Shown here piece by piece: positions 36,964-46,227 of a DNA stretch of 64,000 nt. The stretch's first letter is position 1. Each line of letters begins with the position of its first letter. The DNA comes from Actinotignum urinale DSM 15805. GTDB lineage: Bacteria; Actinomycetota; Actinomycetes; Actinomycetales; Actinomycetaceae. The DNA lies in contig NZ_ATUY01000007.1 of the NCBI RefSeq assembly GCF_000420445.1, positions 62,001 to 126,000 on the forward strand, written 5' to 3'. Below the pieces are notes generated by a model, which ran no database searches, was not told the DNA's origin, and saw nothing but the letters and a program-made list of their open reading frames with translations. Made by a program: the position numbers and the translations under genes.

Positions 36964-38682
36964 TTACCTCTGAGGAACAATGCGTGCCACAGGACGTCCG
37001 GCGGTAATAGCGCCGCCTTCCTGGACTTCCCAGTGGATGACACCACTGCGGTGGGCAATAATATTGGTTTCCATCTTCATGGTTTCACCAATACCCACGG
37101 TAACGCCCGCTTCAACCACCGAGTTATCCTCAACAAGCCGGCGATAGAGCGTACCGGTAATGGGCGATTCTAGTTCGGTCTGATCTTCTGCCGGTTTCTG
37201 CGCAGCCGCAGCGCCACCGGCGCCGAAGAGAGCAACACCGTCGGGCAAACCAAACATGAGGATCTTGCCGTCCACCTCAATCGGGAAGCGTTGGAAATCA
37301 ACGCGCCTGCGTAGCTTTGCACGTGGCTGGGATTCAAGAATCGGCATGAGTTCACGCTCAATCCAGCCCGTATCCACCTTCAGTTCATCCCCAATGAAAT
37401 CATCATGCTTAATCACTTCACGCATGAAGGGAAGAACCGTCGCGATACCATCCACACTGGTTTCTTTAATCGCGCGTGCCGCACGAGCCACTGCCTCTTC
37501 GCGAGTATCTGCCCACACAATAAGTTTGGCAACCATGGAGTCGAAAGCAGCCTGGACGTCATCCCCGGCCTGGACGCCGTTTTCCCAGCGAACACACGGA
37601 CCGCCCGGCTGGCGAATACGTGAAATATGCCCTGGGGACGGCAGGAATCCACGCCCTGGATCTTCCGCATTCACGCGGAACTCAATAGCATGCCCAGTAG
37701 GCTTCGGCGTATCGAGGCGGGAAAGCCCCAAGCCTTGCGCCACACGGAACTGTTCCATCACAAGATCCATACCTGTTGTTTCTTCCGTAATGGGATGCTC
37801 CACCTGAAGGCGCGTATTCACCTCCAAGAACGCAACCGTCCCATCTTGGGCATAGAGGAATTCCACGGTACCTGCATTTCGGTACTTCACGGCCGAGCAA
37901 ATATCATGCGCCGCCTGGTGGATCTTTGCGCGCACATCATCGGGAACATTCGGCGCTGGAGCTTCTTCCACAAGTTTTTGGTTACGCCGCTGAAGGGAAC
38001 AATCGCGATCCCCCACAACCAGCACGTTTCCTTCGCCGTCGCCAATGATTTGAACTTCAACGTGGCGCGGACGTTCCAAGAATTTTTCAATAAAGACTTC
38101 GCTGCGCCCGAAAGCAATATCTGCCTCATGTGTTGCGGCATCGAAGGCGTCTGCTACATCGTCGATATTGTGAACGATTTTCAGCCCTCGCCCACCTCCA
38201 CCAAAACTGGCTTTAATGGCAACAGGAAGCCCGATTTCATGGGCAATAGCCACCGCTTCTTCCGCGTTGTTGAGCGGCCTATCAATACCGGGGGCGAGCG
38301 GAGCGCCAACGGAAGCCGCCAATGCGCGCGCCGTCACCTTATCCCCAAGCTGTTCAATCTGTTCGGGGGTCGGACCAATGAAAATCATTCCCGCTTCCTC
38401 AACGGCACGAGCAAACGCCGCGTTCTCGGAAAGGAACCCGTAACCGGGGTGGATAGCATCGGCTTTCGCCCGCTTCGCAACGTTAATAATGGTGTCAATA
38501 TCGAGGTAGCTTGTTGCGGGAGTGTTCCCGTCAAGCCCATAGGCTTCATCCGCGAGGCGCACGTGCATGGACCCCGCATCCTGATCGGCGTACACCGCGA
38601 TCGGCGTGAAACCGGAATCGAGGCATGTGCGAATAAGTCGGACCGCAATTTCGCCGCGGTTAGCAATAAGTATTCTTTTCAC
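36964..38682 (-). CDS. Biotin carboxylase with C-terminal BCCP domain (Pxp/urea-carboxylase cluster)
   Basis: About 572 residues: biotin carboxylase (KRILIANRGEIAVRLIR, ATP-grasp loop KASFGGGGRGLK, FLEVNTRLQVEHPITEETTG) followed by a biotinyl domain with GETMKMET. This is a second BC-BCCP protein, distinct from accA. No acyl-CoA carboxyltransferase is near it. Instead it follows a fused AHS1-AHS2 protein, whose domains form the carboxyltransferase part of urea carboxylase, so the pair may act as a split amide carboxylase. The frame opens with TTG at 38709; a GTG at 38682 behind AGAAAGA fits the family start. Confidence 0.88.
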   Translation of the reverse strand: MKRILIANRGEIAVRLIRTCLDSGFTPIAVYADQDAGSMHVRLADEAYGLDGNTPATSYLDIDTIINVAKRAKADAIHPGYGFLSENAAFARAVEEAGMIFIGPTPEQIEQLGDKVTARALAASVGAPLAPGIDRPLNNAEEAVAIAHEIGLPVAIKASFGGGGRGLKIVHNIDDVADAFDAATHEADIAFGRSEVFIEKFLERPRHVEVQIIGDGEGNVLVVGDRDCSLQRRNQKLVEEAPAPNVPDDVRAKIHQAAHDICSAVKYRNAGTVEFLYAQDGTVAFLEVNTRLQVEHPITEETTGMDLVMEQFRVAQGLGLSRLDTPKPTGHAIEFRVNAEDPGRGFLPSPGHISRIRQPGGPCVRWENGVQAGDDVQAAFDSMVAKLIVWADTREEAVARAARAIKETSVDGIATVLPFMREVIKHDDFIGDELKVDTGWIERELMPILESQPRAKLRRRVDFQRFPIEVDGKILMFGLPDGVALFGAGGAAAAQKPAEDQTELESPITGTLYRRLVEDNSVVEAGVTVGIGETMKMETNIIAHRSGVIHWEVQEGGAITAGRPVARIVPQR

Positions 38683-38711
38683 GAGTATCTTTCTGTGCGA
38701 AACGGTCAATT

Positions 38712-40571
38712 TTATAGTTCGGTAAATGGCTCATCCACAAGGAATTGTATGCGCGTCCCAGGCGTTAACTGCCCCGAAACGTCAAGATCTTCACGAATAA
38801 GCGCGCCAATAACGGGGTATCCACCCGTAAGCGGATGGTCCGGAAGGAAAATGACGGGCTGCCCATTAGAGGGAACCTGAATCGCCCCGGTTACTGCGCC
38901 TTCGCTGGGAAGCTCGCGTGTAACGCAACGCTCTAAAGATTTCTCACCCTCAAGGCGAATCCCCACGCGGTCTGATTGATTGGATACTGTCCAGATTTGC
39001 TCGGTGAGGGTAGCGATTGCCTCGTCGGTAAACCAATCTGTACGTGGCCCCAAGGTAATTCTTAGTTTCACGACGGTATCCGGTTCAATAAGCGTCCCGG
39101 TTCGCGGTGCGTCGGCTACTGCCCCTGCAAGGGAGGGGTTATCGGCATAGATTTTATCTCCGACCGTTAAAGGAGCCGGTCCAACATTTGCCAGGGTGTC
39201 GGTCGCGAGTGAGCCAAGGATTCTTTTCGCCGCAATGCCGCCACGGATGGCAACATATGCACGCATCCCCTGCTCAAACCAACCAATCGAGATGGTGTCC
39301 CCTGGATCAACCGCGAAGGCATGTCCGTGTTCCGGATAGAAATACAAGCCGTCCTCTTGTGTAACGGTCACTTCCCCTTTAGCTCCGGAAATTGCCAGCA
39401 CGCCCGTCATATGGCTTTTTAGCTCTACACCACCACCGGCGATTTCAAGGACCGCTCGCTTATCTGGGTTTCCCACATTGTAGTTTGCGGTGTGCATAGA
39501 GAGCGGATCTGCCGCGCCGGACGCTGCCACACCCATATCAAGTAACCCCGGCCTTCCGTGATCCTGGTAGAGCAGTTGCCCGCCAACACTGACAACTTCC
39601 AGGTATCCGTACGGTGAGGGCACCTGCTCGGAGGGAGGCAGGATGGATGCGGTTTTCGCGAGGGCTTCTTGGACGCTTTTCGCGAATGTTTTTTCACCTG
39701 TTGTAGCACCTGCCGGTGTGTTGCTGGTTTCGCTACTGGTTTCGCTACCAGTTTGCGCACTGGTTTCACCACTGGTTTCCACATCGGTTTGCGTGCTATT
39801 TTCTTCGGAAGAGTGCCCCGGGGCTGTTCCGGATTGTGTTTCTTCTTGGACGACGGTTTCGACTCCGGGCGTTTCGCCCGCAGATTCCTCGTCATTTCCT
39901 ACGCCGTGGTTCAGGTGCAGAAGCTCACGCACGTGATGGTATTTCACATGATCGCCGGGGGCTAAAAGCCCGGGCTGTTCACGATTCAAATCCCACATGG
40001 GCGCGTCGGTTACTCCAATGAGCTGCCAGCCACCCGGGGAAGCCCCCGGATATACTGCCGCAAACTCTCCTGCCAGCCCCACAGAGCCTGCCGGAATTCG
40101 GGTTCGCGGACTTGGCCTGCGTGCAACATTAAAAATAGGATCTTTGCCCACACAGTAGGCAAATCCCGGCGCAAATCCAACAAAAGCGACCTGCCAATCG
40201 TTGGCGGTGTGCCTGGCAATAAGTTCTTCTGCGCTCAAGTTGAGCATCGCACAAACGTCGTCGAAATCTTCACCATTATAGAGAACGTCGATATTCACGG
40301 TTTTGGCGTTATCGTTACGTTCCGTTTCCGGTGTAATGCTACGGATTGTGGAAGCTAAACGCTCCGGACTAATTAAACCGGGTTCAAAGTGAACCATAAT
40401 GGTAGACGCGGCCGGAACTAGTTCTTTAATCCCCCAAATATTCGCTTTTGCCAATGCTGGGAAGTGGGACACAACCCCGTCGAGATTCGCGTATTCCACG
40501 AGAAGAACATCATCTGCCGCCGGCAAAATCCGCAATTCTCGCGGGTCTATCATATTTTCAGGTATCGCCAT
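38712..40571 (-). CDS. pxpBC: Fused 5-oxoprolinase subunits B and C (PxpB-PxpC, KipI-KipA)
   Basis: A 619-residue fusion. The N half (about 1-220) is AHS1/KipI: VGFAPGFAYCVGKDPIFNVA, PRTRIPAGSVGLAGEFAAVYPGASPGGWQLIG. The C half (from about 325) is AHS2/KipA: DHGRPGLLDMGVAASGAADPL, YVAIRGGI, RIGIRLEGEK-like region and LPDHPLTGGYPVIG. Between them is a low-complexity Glu/Thr/Ser linker of about 90 residues from a 12-bp repeat. With PxpA it should hydrolyse 5-oxoproline to glutamate using ATP. It ends 29 bases before the chosen start of the biotin carboxylase gene. Confidence 0.9.
   Translation of the reverse strand: MAIPENMIDPRELRILPAADDVLLVEYANLDGVVSHFPALAKANIWGIKELVPAASTIMVHFEPGLISPERLASTIRSITPETERNDNAKTVNIDVLYNGEDFDDVCAMLNLSAEELIARHTANDWQVAFVGFAPGFAYCVGKDPIFNVARRPSPRTRIPAGSVGLAGEFAAVYPGASPGGWQLIGVTDAPMWDLNREQPGLLAPGDHVKYHHVRELLHLNHGVGNDEESAGETPGVETVVQEETQSGTAPGHSSEENSTQTDVETSGETSAQTGSETSSETSNTPAGATTGEKTFAKSVQEALAKTASILPPSEQVPSPYGYLEVVSVGGQLLYQDHGRPGLLDMGVAASGAADPLSMHTANYNVGNPDKRAVLEIAGGGVELKSHMTGVLAISGAKGEVTVTQEDGLYFYPEHGHAFAVDPGDTISIGWFEQGMRAYVAIRGGIAAKRILGSLATDTLANVGPAPLTVGDKIYADNPSLAGAVADAPRTGTLIEPDTVVKLRITLGPRTDWFTDEAIATLTEQIWTVSNQSDRVGIRLEGEKSLERCVTRELPSEGAVTGAIQVPSNGQPVIFLPDHPLTGGYPVIGALIREDLDVSGQLTPGTRIQFLVDEPFTEL
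39718..39801. repeat. 12-bp tandem array in the PxpB-PxpC linker
   Basis: Seven 12-base units of type TCGCTACTGGTT, in frame on the minus strand and coding for SETS/AQTG-like four-residue repeats. Confidence 0.88.
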
Positions 40572-40574
40572 CTA

Positions 40575-41465
40575 TTACACCGCATAGCTTTCGTTGAGGA
40601 CATCGGAGACGAACATGCATCCGGGTGCGTGCGTAATCGCATAAGGAAGTTGAGATGCGACGACGGCGGCCTGCGGCGTAACGCCACACGCCCAAAAGAC
40701 GGGAATTTCGCCGTCGCGAATCTGTACGGGCGCATCCCCATAATCAGGCGCGTATATATCTTTGATCCCGAGGGCTGCCGGGTCCCCAATATGTACGGGC
40801 GCGCCGTGAACTGCGGGGTAGCGTCCGGAAATTTCTACGGCATCGGCTACGCGCGCTGCCGGAATGGGACGCATGGACACAACCATTTCGCCCTTAAGGC
40901 GACCTGCTGGCGCACATTGAATATTTGTGCGGTACATGGGCACGTTCCTGCCCGCGGTTTGGTGGCGGATTTCAATTTGTGCTGCGGTTAGTCCCGCTTC
41001 AAAGGTGAAGGAGCAACCGATAAGGAAAGTCACCATGTCATCTCGCCAGGCGTTAAGAACATCGGTTGGTTCATCCACGAGTTCCCCGTTTTTCCACACG
41101 CGGTATTTGGGGATATCTGTGCGCACATCACTTCCCTTGGCAAGAATTGATTCATAGCCGCCGTCTTCAATAACGTCGAGAAGCGGAACGGGTTTGGGGT
41201 TACGCTGGGCGTAGAGAAGAACATCATATGCCCATTCGCGGGGAACACAAATCATGTTTGCTTGGACAAGGCCTTCTGCAACACCTGACGTGTTGGTACT
41301 GACTATTCCGGTTCGTGCATTTTCTCGTGCTTGTTGACCTGCTTTCAGCAAATCTCCTGTGGCGTACAGTAGCATGTATTTTCTCTTTTCTTGCGTTTCT
41401 ATAACGTTATGTAGTTGTTCGTCGTTGTCCGTAGATACCCGCGTAAGTGCATCAGGTAACGCCAT
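40575..41465 (-). CDS. DUF1445/UPF0317 putative hydro-lyase (YcsI family)
   Basis: A protein of about 296 residues from the ATG at 41465, which has AAAGG upstream; an ATG at 41375 would also give the conserved domain ([71 protein letters not shown]). Family function is unsettled. The human D-glutamate cyclase protein carries this domain, which ties it to 5-oxoproline/glutamate chemistry (established knowledge). It lies three bases before pxpBC in the same operon. Confidence 0.87.
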   Translation of the reverse strand: MALPDALTRVSTDNDEQLHNVIETQEKRKYMLLYATGDLLKAGQQARENARTGIVSTNTSGVAEGLVQANMICVPREWAYDVLLYAQRNPKPVPLLDVIEDGGYESILAKGSDVRTDIPKYRVWKNGELVDEPTDVLNAWRDDMVTFLIGCSFTFEAGLTAAQIEIRHQTAGRNVPMYRTNIQCAPAGRLKGEMVVSMRPIPAARVADAVEISGRYPAVHGAPVHIGDPAALGIKDIYAPDYGDAPVQIRDGEIPVFWACGVTPQAAVVASQLPYAITHAPGCMFVSDVLNESYAV

Positions 41466-41599
41466 GTGTACCTTTAGACATATTGTGCGCTTGAGGAGCG
41501 TATCCTCGCACAAGTTCAACATCGAGGAGATGCGAACACCATCCTATGAAAAGAACATGGGGAAAACCTGAATATTCCGCCTTTTAGTGGGCGATATGT

Positions 41600-42364
41600 T
41601 TACGCTTTCTTTACAAAAGGCCGGATGGTAACGCCAACGTGCTCCAGCTTGGCGCGCACGCTTCGTGCCATATCAATGGCACCTGCACTATCGCCGTGAA
41701 CGCATATGGAATCCGCATTAATGTTCACTGTGCTTCCGTCAATTGCCGTGAGTTTCCCGGTGTTGACAAGATCTAACATTCGCTGACCGACGAGCTGTGG
41801 ATCGTGAAGCACAGCGCCTTCCTGGCTTCGTGGAACCAGGCTTCCGTCGCTCATATAGGCACGATCGGCAAAGGCTTCCGCCGCAACGGTCAATCCTGTT
41901 TTTTCTGCAACGTTCAACCCTAGGGTTCCGGCAAGCCCAAGGAATACGAGGTTGGGGTTGATTGCTTTGATTGCGCAAGCCACAACACCGGCAATCTTTT
42001 CATCCTGTGCGAGTTGGTTGTAGAGGGCGCCGTGGGGTTTAACATAGCTAAGTTGTGTTCCCGCAAGGGTAGCCAAACCGCTGAGAGTAGCAAGCTGGTA
42101 TTCCACATCCGCCTGGAGTTGTTTTGAGGGAATATCGAGTGGACGGCGTCCAAACCCTTCAAAATCCTTATATCCGGGATGTGCACCAACTGTGACATTC
42201 GCCTTCGCGGCTTTCATCAGGGTGTCTTTAATGCCTTCTGCATATCCCGCATGGAAACCACATGCAACATTTGCGCTCGTAACAATACTCAGCATTGCTT
42301 CGTCGTCGGAAACAATGCGCCCGGGACTGTTTTCTCCAAGGTCGGAATTGAGATCAATGAACAT
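41600..42364 (-). CDS. pxpA: 5-oxoprolinase subunit A (LamB/YcsF family)
   Basis: The 254-residue catalytic-type subunit of PxpABC. Conserved stretches are DLNSDLGE at the start, ANVACGFHAGYAEGIKDT, VGAHPGYKDFEGFGRR, VKPHGALYNQL and SICVHGDSAGAIDMARSVR. The Asp/His/Glu residues in the first three are the expected active-site cluster. It is preceded by the NRAMP-like transporter gene (104-base gap holding a hairpin) and followed by DUF1445 after 134 bases. Confidence 0.94.
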   Translation of the reverse strand: MFIDLNSDLGENSPGRIVSDDEAMLSIVTSANVACGFHAGYAEGIKDTLMKAAKANVTVGAHPGYKDFEGFGRRPLDIPSKQLQADVEYQLATLSGLATLAGTQLSYVKPHGALYNQLAQDEKIAGVVACAIKAINPNLVFLGLAGTLGLNVAEKTGLTVAAEAFADRAYMSDGSLVPRSQEGAVLHDPQLVGQRMLDLVNTGKLTAIDGSTVNINADSICVHGDSAGAIDMARSVRAKLEHVGVTIRPFVKKA

Positions 42365-42392
42365 TGTCCACTCTTCTTTACTCTTTCGTTAT

Positions 42393-42426
42393 ATTATGCC
42401 TGAACCTCTATTATGCCTGAAGCTCG
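42393..42426. repeat. 17-bp direct repeat between transporter gene and pxpA
   Basis: Two adjacent copies of ATTATGCCTGAACCTCT-like sequence (42393-42409, 42410-42426), about 40 bases behind the transporter stop codon. The second copy runs into a hairpin. Confidence 0.75.
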
Positions 42427-42451
42427 CCGTCCTAATATAGGACGACGAGCT
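42421..42451 (-). terminator. Hairpin behind the NRAMP-like gene
   Basis: A 14-base stem AGCTCGNCGTCCTA/TAGGACGNCGAGCT with an ATA loop and one mismatch. No T-run follows on the minus strand, so it may be a 3'-end processing or partial attenuation structure between transporter and pxpA rather than a full stop. Confidence 0.6.
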
Positions 42452-42467
42452 CAGATCTCACATATAT

Positions 42468-43748
42468 TTAGCCTGCAATGAAGCCGAAAATCGGTTTAAT
42501 GGAAACAATTGCCATATACCAGGTCAACACTGTTGCGGCCGTACCGAAGATGAGCAACCAGATCGGATACTTGTATCCGTGGAGCAAATCGTGGCTACGG
42601 AACCAGCCGATATACATAAAGATTGTTAACCCGATGGGGAGAATAAGGCCATTCAAACCACCGACGAACACCAGGATACTTGCCGGCGCCGCACCCCATA
42701 CGAGGAAGCATGCGAGGGATATCACGATAAAGATAACTGTGGCGATGCGCAGGTTCGTACCGCTCTTGAGTTTCTGGCTGAACACGGAGAGGAAGGACGA
42801 GGAGGTGTACGCAGCGCCGATAACCGAGGAAATCGCAGCGGCCCACAGAATAACACCGAAGATACGCAAACCGGCGAATCCGAGAACGTGATAGAATGCC
42901 TGGGCTGCGGGGTTAGCCGTCTTGCTCGTTGTGTCAATAACAAAGCCGGAAGCGGCAACACCGAGAATGGCAAGGAAGAGAACGTAACGCATAATGCCGG
43001 TCACAAAAATCCCGTTTGCGGATGCGCGGTGAACGGATTTCACGTTGTCCGGGCCTGCTTCACCTGAATCGAGGAAGCGGTGTGCGCCCGAGTAGGTAAT
43101 GTAGCCACCAACAGTTCCGCCAACAATGGTTGTAATGGTTGCCCAGCTGATTGTGTCAGGAAGAACGGTCTGCTTCAGCGCCTCACCGAGCGGAGGCTGG
43201 GAGGCAAATGCCACGTAAATCATGAGACCAATCATGAGGACGCCGAGGAAAACAAGGAAAGCGTCCATAATCGGACCGGCTTTCTTCCAGAGGAAAATAC
43301 CGATAGCAATAAGCCCTGTAACAGCCCCACCTATTTTGGCATCAATACCGAGCATGGCGTTAATACCGAGGCCACCGCCCGCGATATTTCCAATATTGAA
43401 CGCCAGCCCACCTATAATAATGAGAACTGCGAGAACATAACCGGATCCTGGGAATGCCGAGTTGGCGAGTTCGCCTGCACGTTTTCCAGAGACGACAATA
43501 ATGCGCCACACATTCATCTGGACGGCGAAATCAATAACAATCGAGACGAGAATAGCAAAACCGAAAGCCGCCTGGAATTGTGCGGTAAATGTTGCTGTCT
43601 GTGTAATAAAGCCTGGGCCAATGGCACTTGTTGCCATCAAGAAAATTGCGCCCAAAATAGGGCCACGACGCTTCTTAACGAAGACTTTTGCATTAACTGG
43701 TTTATCTGCTGTGCTGGATTCAGTATCGACTCTAACGTCTGTACTCAT
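42468..43748 (-). CDS. NRAMP-like transporter (YcsG type) of the 5-oxoproline cluster
   Basis: A membrane protein of about 426 residues and eleven helices, related to the NRAMP family. The start at 43748 has AGGAAGG upstream; the frame opens at 43790. In helix 1 the family GPGF is present (SAIGPGFITQT), but the metal-ligand DPGN motif that normally follows is absent, and I cannot find the MPH motif of helix 6. It therefore may not carry transition metals; its operon position suggests an organic substrate such as 5-oxoproline, or Mg. First gene of the operon. Confidence 0.82.
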   Translation of the reverse strand: MSTDVRVDTESSTADKPVNAKVFVKKRRGPILGAIFLMATSAIGPGFITQTATFTAQFQAAFGFAILVSIVIDFAVQMNVWRIIVVSGKRAGELANSAFPGSGYVLAVLIIIGGLAFNIGNIAGGGLGINAMLGIDAKIGGAVTGLIAIGIFLWKKAGPIMDAFLVFLGVLMIGLMIYVAFASQPPLGEALKQTVLPDTISWATITTIVGGTVGGYITYSGAHRFLDSGEAGPDNVKSVHRASANGIFVTGIMRYVLFLAILGVAASGFVIDTTSKTANPAAQAFYHVLGFAGLRIFGVILWAAAISSVIGAAYTSSSFLSVFSQKLKSGTNLRIATVIFIVISLACFLVWGAAPASILVFVGGLNGLILPIGLTIFMYIGWFRSHDLLHGYKYPIWLLIFGTAATVLTWYMAIVSIKPIFGFIAG

Positions 43749-43807
43749 GATCAGCCTTCCTGTGACGGTGCGTTCTTCACGAACGCCCATTTACTTGGTA
43801 AAGATAT

Positions 43808-43824
43808 GGTAAAGGATTTTTACC
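43808..43824. promoter_or_regulatory. Dyad upstream of the NRAMP-like gene
   Basis: GGTAAAGGATTTTTACC, a six-base perfect inverted repeat 60 bases ahead of the start codon at 43748, next to a second GGTAAAG. Candidate operator of the Pxp operon; no regulator gene lies nearby. Confidence 0.3.
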
Positions 43825-43962
43825 TACATTGCCAATGTCTATGTCAAATAATGGCAGTTTTATGACTGAACTCACCAAATATTTACGATTTTTTCAAGAT
43901 TCGGAAGGCATCCGTCGTAAAAAACATTAAAAATAACGACGATTGCAGCTACGATACAAACT

Positions 43963-45699
43963 CTACGCAGATAAACGATTTCGTAAAGATTGAGTCAACA
44001 CGGGAAGAATCTCGCTTACATCCCCTACAATCCCCACGTCGCACACATCAAAAATATCTGCGTTTGGGTCGCTGTTAATGGCAACGATAATTCGAGAGTC
44101 ACGAATACCCGCAACGTGATAGTAGTCTCCCGAAATGCCGACGGCAATGTACAAATCTGGGGAAATAATCGCCGCCGATAAACCAATACTCATGCTACGA
44201 GGCATGGAATGTTCACCTTCGGACAAAGGCCGAGTAATTCCACGAACGGCTTTCAATACGTGAGCCAGCTCATTAAAAAGCTCCATTTTACCTTCAGCCA
44301 AGCAACCTCGCCCCGCAGCCACAACCCGCGAGGCTCGTCGTAACACTAAATCAGTTTCCTTTAGAGGTTTACGTTTCTCAATGTGCATAACGTAAGGTGA
44401 ATGGACATCAACATCCCTCTCCAGAACCGATGCCACATCACCCACATAAGGCTCGGTTAATGGCGGCATCATATGCTCCGCCATGTTTCCTTGAACCCCA
44501 ACGACAACCCCATCAAGACTATAGGTTTCGTACAGACGCCCACCAAAACGTCCCACACTCAGCGTATTTTTTTTAATTTGGCGCACATCGCAGAATATAG
44601 GCCGAGACTGCCGAGTAGCCACCGCCCCCGCTAAGGCTCGCATTGTGGGGTGAGCACTAAACAGTACAATATCTCCTGGTTCTGGACGAATAACATCGTT
44701 GAGGGTGTCCGCAGAAGATTCTGCTGGGCAATTCTCGGGAAGATGCAGACGAATAACTTCATCGGCACCTTTTACTTCACCCTCGTCGTACATTATAACC
44801 ACAACTTTTCCGCGACGACGTAAATGATTCAAGATTTTCACAGACGGAGGGCGCATACAAACAAACCACGTTGTCGAGCCATTTTCCGGCTCTCGCTCGA
44901 AACATACTTCTTGCATGTCCTCGGTATTTTGGCGTGGCAACACACCCTGAGCATCTAAATAGTCGACAAGCGGGGCAACCCCGAAAATCCCCTCATATAT
45001 CTTGTGTTCACGCGGTTTTTCAAGGATTCGCTGGGTACGTTTCGGGCGAATAATGGACGGATGAAAATCTTCCATATCCGAAACCGTCAGCATATCCACG
45101 GGTTTTTTCGCTGCCGAAAGGACGTCATTCATGCGAGGAATTCTCACGGCGGCCGCATCTGACGTAACAGCTACCACGACGGGCGGACGCATACGAATAA
45201 CTCGTGTTTCTCGCTCAATATGTTGAGTAAGAAGGAGATCCTCCCCATCGCAATCAATATCAGATACCTCCTGGAAAACGGGCCATCCAAGATGCCCGCC
45301 TACCAAGGATGGAATAATTCGGCTTCCTTCATCATTGGAGCCTGAGCCGGTAAGGACGATGTTAATCTCGCCGTTCCTGCGAATCATGCGGGCCAAAGCC
45401 TGCGCTGTGGACACGCCGTTCCATTCTCCGGCTTCCTCGTCAGCTAACACCATCAAACTATCGGGACCTTTGGACAAAGCATTTTTGCGCAATGCTGGGG
45501 TGGAAGTTCGTAGGGTGCCAACATTCAGCCCTATTAGCGAGGTTTGTAATTTATCTGCAAGATTTCGACCAGCTTGTAGCGCAACCACATCGTCGTCCCC
45601 GATAAGCATTCGGGAATTGGACCACTCAATTTTTCCTTCCAGAGTGAAACGTGCAAAGCGAGGATCGCCGGTTATTTTATACGCTACAGCTACTGCCAT
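43963..45699 (-). CDS. Fused electron transfer flavoprotein (EtfB-EtfA)
   Basis: A 578-residue single-chain ETF; normally beta (~260) and alpha (~320) are separate. The N half is EtfB-like: QAGRNLADKLQTSLIGLNVG, SKGPDSLMVLADEEAG, INIVLTGSGSNDEGSRIIPS and LGWPVFQEVSDI. The C half is EtfA-like with the FAD domain VVAAGRGCLAEGKMELFNEL, GITRP, SPDLYIAVGISGDYYHVAGI and IIVAINSDPNADIFDVCDVG. The usual GQTG FAD motif is degraded (SIGLSA). It should carry electrons on FAD between a dehydrogenase and an acceptor. Its partner is not evident; it follows a small membrane protein by five bases. Confidence 0.88.
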   Translation of the reverse strand: MAVAVAYKITGDPRFARFTLEGKIEWSNSRMLIGDDDVVALQAGRNLADKLQTSLIGLNVGTLRTSTPALRKNALSKGPDSLMVLADEEAGEWNGVSTAQALARMIRRNGEINIVLTGSGSNDEGSRIIPSLVGGHLGWPVFQEVSDIDCDGEDLLLTQHIERETRVIRMRPPVVVAVTSDAAAVRIPRMNDVLSAAKKPVDMLTVSDMEDFHPSIIRPKRTQRILEKPREHKIYEGIFGVAPLVDYLDAQGVLPRQNTEDMQEVCFEREPENGSTTWFVCMRPPSVKILNHLRRRGKVVVIMYDEGEVKGADEVIRLHLPENCPAESSADTLNDVIRPEPGDIVLFSAHPTMRALAGAVATRQSRPIFCDVRQIKKNTLSVGRFGGRLYETYSLDGVVVGVQGNMAEHMMPPLTEPYVGDVASVLERDVDVHSPYVMHIEKRKPLKETDLVLRRASRVVAAGRGCLAEGKMELFNELAHVLKAVRGITRPLSEGEHSMPRSMSIGLSAAIISPDLYIAVGISGDYYHVAGIRDSRIIVAINSDPNADIFDVCDVGIVGDVSEILPVLTQSLRNRLSA

Positions 45700-45704
45700 A
45701 ATGT

Positions 45705-46178
45705 CTACACACCTTCGCCGTTTCGTTGGTTGCCCTGTGCCGTATTGGCTCCCTGGTTATGTGACCTTCCACCTTGTGGTTTGCCGTCATCGCGGGACGT
45801 TTTTTGCTGATTGTTCTGAACTTTTTCAGTTCCTGTGCAACGTCTGTTTCCCTCTCCGCGTTCAGTTCGCCCTGCTTCCGGGTGATGTGCGAGAGTACGA
45901 CATTCTACACTTTCCGTAATAATTTGTGGAGCCATATAGGTTCGGAATGCAAAGAATAGCGCGACGACGAGACACGCTAATCCCGTCCACAAATTTAAAT
46001 TAAGTCCCGCAGCTTTAGCAAGATCTTCGTCCGTTACCCAAAAAAGTCCATAGGTGGCAAGCAATGCGCCGAATACCCCGAACATTACAGCTATCCAGGT
46101 GCGAAGGTCGAAAATTGAGAAGGGTGGGAGTTGTTGCACGGTATCATCCGCATGCCTCACCGTGCTTCTTCCTGCCAT
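45705..46178 (-). CDS. Small two-helix membrane protein, symporter-associated
   Basis: A 157-residue protein not matched to a named family. Two membrane helices lie at about residues 28-48 and 62-82, followed by a hydrophilic Gln/Gly/Asn/Arg-rich tail of 65 residues. It sits between the sodium/solute symporter (49-base gap) and the fused ETF (5-base gap). Small two-helix partners next to SSS symporters occur in other bacteria (DUF4212/DUF3311-like), so a symporter accessory role is possible but unproven. Confidence 0.65.
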   Translation of the reverse strand: MAGRSTVRHADDTVQQLPPFSIFDLRTWIAVMFGVFGALLATYGLFWVTDEDLAKAAGLNLNLWTGLACLVVALFFAFRTYMAPQIITESVECRTLAHHPEAGRTERGEGNRRCTGTEKVQNNQQKTSRDDGKPQGGRSHNQGANTAQGNQRNGEGV

Positions 46179-46227
46179 GTGCCACCTCCAAACATTTTAT
46201 CTCGACTTCAACACAAGGACTTTTTCC

